Source of the DNA: Cryptomeria japonica
Lineage: Eukaryota; Streptophyta; Pinopsida; Cupressales; Cupressaceae
Direction of reading: 5' to 3'
Assembly: GCF_030272615.1 (NCBI RefSeq)
Contig: NC_081411.1
Location: forward strand, 833,948,136 to 834,012,135
Length of the DNA: 64,000 bases
The notes beneath the pieces are model-generated. The model ran no database searches and was not told where the DNA came from. It worked only from the letters and a program-made list of their open reading frames with translations. Position 1 is the first letter of the stretch, and each line of letters starts with the position of its first letter. Shown here piece by piece: positions 56,195 to 64,000 of the stretch. Made by a program: the position numbers and the translations under genes.

Positions 56195-56312
56195 TGTAGA
56201 CACCTAAAATTGTCATGTCTAATTAAATAAATATTTTTATTTATTTAATTATTTGATCCCAAGTCTTCTATTAATTAAATAAATTCTTATTTATTTAATT
56301 AATTCATTAATC
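56195..56312 (+). repeat. LTR fragment (same family as 7993-8763)
   Basis: TGTAGACACCTAAAATTGTC... and the AT palindromes to CATTAATC match the first ~120 bp of the LTR at 7993. The remainder is missing; unrelated LINE-like sequence begins at 56313. Confidence 0.85.
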
Positions 56313-57360
56313 AAAAGAAGCGACCATGGGGGGAGGATGGTTTCGAGGCGGGAAAGTTACTTTTGAAAATTGCCAGGGAAATATTCACAGTCGTAGGCTC
56401 AGGAAGGAAGATCAGGGACCCTAGAGTTTCAATCAAAATCAGCAGAGGCAAAGATGGATCCGAGATACCTCTACTTTGGGGTTTCCTGACCATATGCAGA
56501 AAGGTAAAGGAAATCTCTCTTCCCTCAGATACTCCAGCAATTTTGGGAGCCTCTCCAAGGCCTGGTTGCTCGACACCAAAGGAAACAACCCATTTTTGAT
56601 ATCTGCCAAGATGATAGAAGTGTCGGGTCACCTCAAATGAACTAGAAAAATCCACGAGACCTTTCTTCCATGATGAATTTCCCAAACAATATTCCTTTAA
56701 ATGGGAAAAATTCGAGATCAGATAAATACAAGGGAGATAAGATGAGAAAACAGGGATTCCCCTCTTACCCCAACAATATTTCCCTCAGATCCATCTTCAA
56801 ACCACATAAATCAGTATTAGATTAGATGGGAAAGAATAATGTAGCAAGAAGAAAGGAATTCTTTTCCCACCATAATAGGAACATAAACACTAGAACAAAG
56901 ACCCTCAAAATTTGGGTGCGCAAGAAACCGAATAACCTTCGGCAGAGAGCTAGTATAGTGAAGTCGTCTAATGTGAGTAGAGGAGATTCTCAATGTTCTT
57001 ACAAGATCACTTTTCCAGAAGAAGAACTAAGTCCCTAGATTAAAATCCTCAGGGATACAACATTGATAGGAAAAATAGACTCAGATCCCATCAGCATCAA
57101 TATCCTTCGCAAATGGGCTTTTGAGGAATGGTTTGGGTTATCTGACATTTTCTTCATCGATCAAGGGGTAGGTTTTTTTATTGCAATGTTTGAAGCCAAA
57201 TCCACCCATGATAGGATTCACAAAAAAAAGACTAGTTTTGTGAAGGTATTGGTATATCCACCATTGTGTGGCTTGATGCGAAGCATCATGAAAAACCCTT
57301 CAAGAACCCCAAATCAACATGGAGTTCCAATCTCAACACAACATCTTCACTTGTATTAGA
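56313..57360 (+). pseudogene. LINE ORF1 N-terminal fragment (DUF4283-like)
   Basis: Best part 57063-57230: LIGKIDSDPISINILRKWAF, EEWFGLSDIFFIDQGVGFFI and AMFEAKSTHDRI, which follows the DUF4283 pattern of plant LINE ORF1. Upstream 56826-57038 is a basic frame (NNVARRKEFFSHHNRN...KKPNNLRQR). Frames before 56700 are unassigned. Similarity ends at about 57240. Unconnected to the LINE at 15040-20476, which lacks this half. Confidence 0.6.
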
Positions 57361-58600
57361 GGCATAATCCAATCATAATCATTATTCTACAGTCCAAAAC
57401 AATATTAATATCAACCAACCAATCCAATATCAAATCCATCATATCATTTAATAACCCTTTAAACATTAATCAAGACCAAAACAATGCATTATGCTGTCCT
57501 AGTTAATGACAGCCTGATATACCCGTACTTAGTTATTAATAACTTTTGAAACCACAACATTTTGAAGATCGCTTCGGTGAAGCTATAGAAAAATAGGTTT
57601 CTAAAACCATATCAAAAATTGAGAGCGATCCAACGGTTCATTTGAAATTTATTCCCTCTGTACCGAGACCTTTTTTACTGTTATAGAAAAAACAAGAAAT
57701 GTGCATACCTAGTCCGCCTAGGGCATCAAATATCTCATTAAATACTTAACCAATCACATTGAAACTGAATTAATTTGAAAGATAGTTCAAACCTCTATAA
57801 AAAACCAAAGTTACAACAATTTCCAATGGTGAAATCAAAAGATTTTAGTGAAACTCTCCACAAACCCCAATTTGGAGGGTTTTTTGACAGTTTTCACCAA
57901 ATCTTGCATAACTTGCTTCAAAATGATTGAAATTGAATGAAACCAAAGGGAAAACAAATTTAACTCATGCCATTATCATATCCAATACATTTCCAATGGA
58001 TAAAAATTATTTTTCATAAAGAAACACATGAATTATCAGACTGCAATACCCAGAAAATAATGTGGAGTGTGTAAAAACTTCAAATATTATTCATTTCCTT
58101 CCTCCAATATTACACACACCCATTGGATTCGACCAAATGATGGTTTTTATAACCTCCAAACATCCATATGGCAGTTACAACTACCTAAGATGAATTACAT
58201 TCTTGGTTTGCAACTTTATAATGCAATTTGTGCTTGACAACTTTTTTGACACAATTGACAATTTTGACATTTTGATAAATATGACCCCTAATCTCTGCTT
58301 GTGCATTTGAAATACATTTAGATGGACTCAAAACAAAATTTTACATCCTATTTACCCTTCCATGGGCATATTTGCACAATGTGACCTCCTAGACCATATT
58401 AGGACTCAAATACACATCTTGAACAAATGTCTTACAATGCTTCACAAAATGACTCAAAATACATTAAAATGACCATATACACTCAAATATGAGTGAAATG
58501 ATTCATGACATGATATTTAACCTCTTGGTGTATGTTTGGGTTAGGTGCTCCTGCACCATGGCTGCCCAACTTCAACCCAAAATCTACAGCCACAAATTTG
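57361..58600 (+). other. No gene seen
   Basis: AT-rich unique-looking sequence with no supported coding frame, repeat array or element terminus. Confidence 0.4.
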
Positions 58601-58602
58601 TC

Positions 58603-59040
58603 CCAAGATAGTTTTCTTTCTCGTCTCTACCTCTAGAGTATAGGGACTTAGAGTTGGTGGAAGCCATGGAAAATCAACTTGGTGTCTTCATGAAGCATGA
58701 TTTAGTCCCTTTCAATCACATAGAAATGACAGTAAGGGTGCGTTTTGATTGATCTATCAAAACCAACCCCTTCCAGAATCTCCATCAAATCAAAGTTTGG
58801 TTCTTTCAGTTAAGAGGTAAATGTGGATGATCCAGTTTTGGTGACCAAGCACAACCACCTCCTAGGTTACCTTACCTCCCAATTTTCGGATTCTATCCAA
58901 CACAAAATTATTGTGTGTGAGGACTTATGCTCAGAACCATCCGAGTGTAGCAAATGGATCAGCCTTAACAAGGATTCGTTAGCAAGCACTCTACCTTTTC
59001 TTCCTATTCTTCATTTGAGCCGAACATTGCAACTAGAGGT
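58603..59040 (+). pseudogene. Possible LINE ORF1 fragment and an unassigned frame
   Basis: 58610-58800 reads LPLEYRDLELVEAMENQLGV and HIEMTVRVRFD, resembling the second half of DUF4283 ORF1 proteins. A different frame at 58823-59040 (VDDPVLVTKHNHLLGYLTSQ ... CSKWISLNKDSLASTLPFLP) is open but not recognised; it ends at a GT that could be a splice donor. Weak call. Confidence 0.35.
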
Positions 59041-59072
59041 ACTCTTCTTTTATTGTATATATATATCTTTTA

Positions 59073-59385
59073 ATATTTTAATTAGTTTTTTTTTTTTTGA
59101 TAGGTAATTGGCCGAAGCCTGAATAGCTTTTGACTAGAGCTATGAACCAGTGGGGACACAATAAGGGGCCCCATCCCCATTACATATCTTTGAATTATTA
59201 TTATTATTATTATGTTTGATTAGATTGACCCCAAGACCTTCCCCATCCTATGGAAGGCCAAGAGTCACAGCTTATAATTCCACTTTAGATGTCCTATTGG
59301 GAATTAAACTTGTGTCTCCACAATGAGAACCCAGTGTTTTAACTAGTTAAGCTCAACCCCTTGGACATATTTTAATTAGTTTTTT
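59073..59385 (-). mobile_element. tRNA-derived SINE with 19-bp target duplication
   Basis: Body about 59092-59366 on the minus strand. It starts GTCCAAGGGGTTGAGCTTAA (box A region), has AGTTTAATTCCC (box B-like) about 55 nt in, a non-tRNA middle with an ATT microsatellite (59193-59212), and an A-tail (T-run at 59086-59098 on +). ATATTTTAATTAGTTTTTT flanks both sides exactly (59073-59091, 59367-59385). The intact duplication marks it as one of the younger insertions here. SINEs are moved by LINE machinery. Confidence 0.85.
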
Positions 59386-60004
59386 ATATTTTATATTTTA
59401 TTTTTTTTGAAAGTAGGTCATCAACACTAAAATATTAGGTTAATTATCTTGTCAAGGAAAAATACTAAAATTTATTTAAAATTTTTGAAAAAAATATGTA
59501 GTAGAGAAAAGAATCTATGTCAAGATGACATAATTCTTTTCTAATTTGGATAAATAATTAAGAAAAAAGATAGTGGGAATTGGAAAGTGTTATATTTAAG
59601 CACACACAACTTTTCAAATTTATTGAAAAATATATATTTATTAAAAATATAAAAAAATATATCAATGTACTAATGTTTCAAGTTATCAATATACACAAAA
59701 AATTTATAGAAAAAAGGTAAAATTTACTAAATAAAGTGTGGTGGCTTGTGTAACTTCAATTTCAGCATTTTATTAACAACTAAATTATAGTTTTTACTTT
59801 ATAAAAAACAACATTCAAATAATTTTTTAAATTTTTGTTAAAATTACAAACATAAAATAGACAAAAGAATATAAATTTAATTAGTTTACATTATTTCAAA
59901 ATTCAAGACATATATTTCACTTTCTATTGATTTAATTTAAAAAGTTGAATCAACATTGACCATTTCCTTTATAAAAGTGTGACACAACTTTGTACTTTTA
60001 CCCC
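59386..60004 (+). other. AT-rich spacer
   Basis: Very AT-rich, with poly-A/T runs. No gene or array recognised. Confidence 0.5.
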
Positions 60005-61690
60005 ACTGCCTAGTCTCTCTCCCTAAGGAAAGTCTAAAACTCCACCTTGGCTTGATCCCTCTACCTTGTCATAGTGATCAATTGTGTGTCCCTCTATACT
60101 AGGTCCACTCATATCTCCTTGTAGGCTATCTAAAGCTACACTACATGCTCAAATAACCGAACATGCCAATGGGCTAACTAGGAAGGTTGACAGACATCAA
60201 GAATGGGACCTCGAATCTGCACGTTAGGAATGATGTCAAAGAGTGCCCGATGGATGAAGCTAAGTCACTCTACAATGAAAAAGATGATTAGTGTCAGTAT
60301 CTATATCATCATCCAATATATCTCCTATATATCAGATAACTTCTCTATATCATGTATAAAATCACGTCATACCCAGATCGCTCCTCTATGAGTCTAGATC
60401 TAGAGGACGTCCCCTACTGTTGGATGCCCTCGTGGTCTTTGTCGACTTGCCAAACAACCTCCTCACTTATGATGGTTGTGGTGGTAGACTTGTTGTTGGT
60501 AAGGAAGCTCTTGAAGTTGATGGAGAAGATTTGGCTGCTACAAGGATAGTTACATGGTAATGTTGTCTTAGCCTATCACTCTCTCCCTCTATTGGCTCCT
60601 ATTTCTACTACTCCTCATCATCTCCTAGAGGCTCCACATCTCCCTCTCATGCATCTAGAAGGAAAATGTGGGCTAGACTCTGAGCACTTTACTAGTTAGT
60701 AAATCCCTTTGTGACTCTAACATCATCTATATCTAGCTATAGTGGGATGTCATCATCAACACTCATGGACATCTCTTATGTTGGGTCATAGGATGTCCTA
60801 CAATTGGGTCACACTCCTCAATGACCTAATGTATGTGGACACGATTTGTACATACCCTAGTAGTTGCATGCACTGTCGCCAGTAGTAGGGGACAATAATG
60901 TGGTCTTATCGTTCGATGAGGATCTGATCATGTTGCATCTGGGGTAGCTGTGTGCGATCTGTTGACCACGTCACCATGTCTCGAAATGGCTGCCACACAA
61001 TGTCATCGATCTCAAGGCAATCAAGAACTACCCTCCAAAAATATGGTCTCATGTCCTCCACTTGCCACACCATAATAGATACATGTGATCCTGTGATATG
61101 TCTATCGATTTTAGGCAAGGGAATCTGACAAGTCGCATGCAAGTTATATGCTCTAAAGTCTACACTTGAAGTAGTGTGTAGTCTATAATGTTGTGGTACT
61201 TGTTGTGGACATACTTGCTCAGATCATGATACGAATGTGTGAGCATGTCATGCCCCCACACAAGCACTGTACCCTCCTCCTCTATCTCTTTGATGCATCT
61301 AATGAGGCCCACAAGAAGATGAGAGTTGTGTGCATCTATGGGCACTCTTAGAGCCATCATTATAATCATGATGCATCAGATGAGTGAGATGGGGATCAAA
61401 CCATGCTTGAGTGCACATAGAAACATGTGGTCAGTCGTGTCTATGAACTGACTTGTGAACCACTCCTATACATCATGGAGCTCTTGTTTGGATCATATTT
61501 CTAGATACTCACTGGTTGTGGATGGGAAAGAGCAAAATCTGATACACGTCTAGCAAGGTAACCGTCATCTCCCCTCTAGGGAGATGGAAATACATCGTAT
61601 CTACATCCCATATCTCGATCAATGCTTGCAACATAGGCACATGGAACCTAAACTTTGACATATGGTAGACCCATTAGAGTCACACCTACT
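60005..61690 (-). pseudogene. Plant mobile domain (PMD) pseudogene, copy C
   Basis: Minus strand from 61690: FRFHVPMLQALIEIWDVD, YFHLPRGEMTVTLLDVYQIL, VWGHDMLTHSYHDLSKYVHN (61184-61255), then WRVVLDCLEIDDIVWQPFRD (about 60985-61045). Same order as copies A and B. More stops than the others and no clear coiled coil below 60900. Antisense to its presumed host element, whose polypurine tract and 3' LTR lie at 62614 onward. Confidence 0.72.
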
Positions 61691-62613
61691 GTAGTCGACT
61701 GCTATGCATGGCTAATAGCTTGTTTACACAATTGCATAACAAGCTCAGCAGGTTTTCATCTATATTCTTGAAAACCTCCAAAAGTACTTGCATTAGTTAT
61801 GATTTCTTTAGTCTTGCAATCTACATCATTAATCCAAAATTGAAATTCTACTCTATCTTGCTCACTGGGCCCTCAGTATGCTAGTGCACCAAGTGGACAC
61901 CAATGTGGCTAATGTTCCTAGATGCTAATGAAGTGTTCATCACATGACAAACGTGTGGGTCTAGGATGCGCACAAAAAATTGGGATGCTAACACTGCCTC
62001 GATTTCTAAAATGGCTCTAAAAGGCATAAAAAATAATGAAAAAATTATGCAACGAGGCCTACTTCATCCAAATAGTTATCCTGGTTAGTTGATTGTCTTG
62101 TCTATGAGGCATTGTCGTTGTGGCTCTCTATAAATCACAATGAATATCCTTGTGCTCAATAGTGAAAATTCCCCTTCTTGGGGCCCACTCCTCAAGTATA
62201 TAGCTCAATTTTTGCCCAAAAATTTGTGAATTTTTTTTCTATGGTGGTTATGTATCATTCTCATTTCTATTTTCCCCACCTCATTGGGGGAAAAACGCGA
62301 GGAGGCATATACTCATCCTTTATCAATTTTTATCTTTTGACTTGTTCTCATACCTCTTGAGCATTCTTCTCACCAAAGTAGTTTCTTCCATTTCCTGTGC
62401 TAAAACATTTAGCTTTCTTTGTACTATTTGAACCTCCACATTGGACATTATAATTTTGGTTGATTTAACAAGGGCATACTGGTTGACCTTTGCGGCCTCT
62501 ACAATATCCTTTTTCTCAAGGTAATTAATGCATTTAATGCACTGTATGGACTTAATGAACATTTCTTTTTTAACTACTTTAGTGCACCTAATCCCTCGAG
62601 TCGATCAGTTCGC
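61691..62613 (+). other. 3' internal region between PMD copy C and the polypurine tract
   Basis: No gene. GTTCATCACATGACA (61927-61941) echoes the TATGTTCATCACA words near the first element's 3' end. A minus-strand frame at 62323-62562 is open but unrecognised. Confidence 0.35.
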
Positions 62614-62629
62614 TAAAGTGGGGGCAAAA
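62614..62629 (+). promoter_or_regulatory. Polypurine tract
   Basis: CGCTAAAGTGGGGGCAAAA ends directly at the LTR start. The non-autonomous element has CGCTAAAGTGGGGGCTAAA in the same position (34740-34758, minus), so the tract is conserved between two families. Confidence 0.8.
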
Positions 62630-63404
62630 TGTTGTGTCATAAATTGCACCTAGTGTATTTATTACACTTTGGCATTGAGTTTGGTGCATTTATGATGAAA
62701 TTTTTGATGAGTATTTTATCATTCTGATATCATGAATCCTAAAGATGAAGTAGAACTAGCCACCCCTAAGTTGATTTTGGAATTGACTTTGTTGGACGAC
62801 ACTGCAACGTGTAAACGTCTATGCAACATGCAAACGTCTTGAGAATATTCCAAATTCAAATAAGCATATTTTGCATTATATTTTTACTGACACGTGTCCC
62901 ATGGCTTGTGCGCGTCCGAAATGGTCACTCTCACCCATGCAAAGAACAAAACTCTTATTTCTCCCTTATTTTGCAAGGACATTCACTATTGGATTTCTTG
63001 CTCTCATTCCCTTAGTTAAGGTTTGTCAAAATACACACTCAATATTGCAATTGCTTGGTCTTCTCACAAAGTACACTCATGTTGTTATCTCAAGAAAGGG
63101 GTGTTGTCTACGTAACACTTCTTCTTCTCTCATATCTATTGTATCTTGATATCATATTATTGATCAAATCTATGAATGTATCTATTATCTAGGTGTATTT
63201 AGTTTTATCTTTTGTAAAAGGGTTTTTCCTCCATTAAGCGAGGTTTATTTCTATTACAATATCTATTTAATATTTTTTAATATGGGTTTTCCTCCATTAA
63301 GTGGGGTGTGTTTCTATTATGCTATCTATTTATCGTTTAATCCAAATCCATCTATTTGGTTGTTTGTGGAGGTGGAAATACTAAAGTGGGGGTTTGACTG
63401 AGGC
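62630..63404 (+). mobile_element. 3' LTR of the PMD-C host element (right end uncertain)
   Basis: Starts TGTTGTGTCATAAATTGCACC after the polypurine tract. Contains ATGCAAACGTCT/GTAAACGTCTATG words (62810-62840) and two TTTTCCTCCATTAAG repeats (63225 and 63287). Near 63367-63404 it shares a ~38-bp block with the non-autonomous element's LTR. The true end is beyond 63404 and was not found. Confidence 0.65.
63367..63404 (+). promoter_or_regulatory. Conserved LTR block shared between families
   Basis: GGAGGTGGAAATACTAAAGT then GGGGGTTTGACTGAGGC matches the complement of 33732-33770 and 40838-40876 with few changes, while flanking sequence differs. In the other LTRs it lies just upstream of the TATA-like site on the coding strand. 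Confidence 0.65.
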
Positions 63405-64000
63405 AAGTTCCTGAACAACCCCAACATTTTCCCCATCTGAGTGTGTGTAGGTAGAAAATAGGTTTGAAGCATGAAGTTGAGATGGAAATGAATTTGGGTG
63501 GTTCTCTATCTTTTGGCCATACATATGACGACGCGACTCACATGCATCCCTGTGGTGTGGTAGCATCCTAAAGGCAAGAGTTTTCCATATTGATGGTAAC
63601 ATTTTTATTATGTTAGTTTTCATTCTATATAATTTAAATATCTGCATTTGTGACTTTTATAAATATACATTAGTATAATCTCATTTGTTTCATTATTATT
63701 ATATCTTCCTAGCTCACTACAACACCAGTTTAGTGAGGTAGTGAAGGAAGGTTTTCTCCTTGAGATCCCGTCATCTTGAAACCCCAGGCATAAAATGAAG
63801 AAGATGTACTTGAAACCAAGCCAAGGAAGAGCCATTGGAAAGCTCTCGAACACACTAGAGACAAGCGCTATGAAGGAGGAAGAAAACAATAACAAGAAGA
63901 AACCGATGAAAGAAAATAAAAGACAAAGAGTTCGATTTGATAAGAACACAAAAAACATTAAAATGAAAAAACGTAGGTGATAAATGAAGTAATTCAGGTC
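63405..64000 (+). other. Unassigned right end
   Basis: Possibly the rest of the LTR and a leader or flank. A short Lys-rich frame at 63795-63980 (MKKMYLKPSQGRAIGKLSNT start) is open, but nothing identifies it. Confidence 0.3.

Noticed and set aside
57063-57359. Intact small host gene
   Set aside because: The first part fits LINE ORF1 and similarity ends abruptly; the remaining residues are unrelated read-through.
58823-59107. Host gene exon with splice donor
   Set aside because: Open frame is short, lies next to LINE-like sequence and matches nothing recognised; kept only as a weak pseudogene call.

Overview
The window looks like intergenic DNA from a large, repeat-rich seed-plant nuclear genome. 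A gymnosperm (conifer) is my best guess, inferred from the density of old nested Ty3/gypsy elements, the AT-rich spacers and the absence of any intact host gene. No family or species can be named from the sequence. Essentially everything recognisable is a transposable element or its wreckage.

Layout. 1-8763 (+): remnant of a Tat-type Ty3/gypsy element (protease end, linker, integrase tail), then a long 3' region holding an antisense plant-mobile-domain (PMD) pseudogene, a Ty1/copia-like solo LTR (5312-7011) with a 31-bp tandem array, a hairpin plus polypurine tract, and an LTR. 8805-9977: array of about fifteen ~34-bp palindromes with GGTG...CACC ends. 10250-14630 (+): decayed pol of a second Tat element. 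14971-20476 (+): LINE with ORF1, endonuclease, RT and RNase H, with a tRNA-like stub at its left end. ~20650-21790: another LTR with a primer-binding-like site, followed by a long leader and a decayed unassigned ORF (25690-27190). 29216-31227 (+): second PMD pseudogene, antisense to the element that follows.

33071-41850: the best-preserved element, a minus-strand LTR retrotransposon with 1.66/1.64-kb LTRs, a CCTTT target duplication, one gag/protease-like ORF of 769 codons and no RT or integrase, so non-autonomous. It sits inside the integrase GPY/F module of a larger minus-strand Tat element (32586-52978) that has gag, zinc knuckle, protease, G-patch, RT, two RNase H domains and integrase, all with scattered stops.

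53821-56194 (+): fragment related to the non-autonomous element. Then an LTR fragment (56195-56312), a LINE ORF1 fragment, a tRNA-derived SINE with a 19-bp target duplication (59073-59385), a third antisense PMD pseudogene (60005-61690) and the polypurine tract and 3' LTR of its host element (62614 onward).

Recurrent themes: PMD reading frames lie antisense between integrase and 3' LTR; G-patch modules sit between protease and RT in several families; LTRs and leaders carry arrays of short palindromes or 21-bp-periodic repeats. The palindrome array and the repeated antisense PMD arrangement are the most notable.
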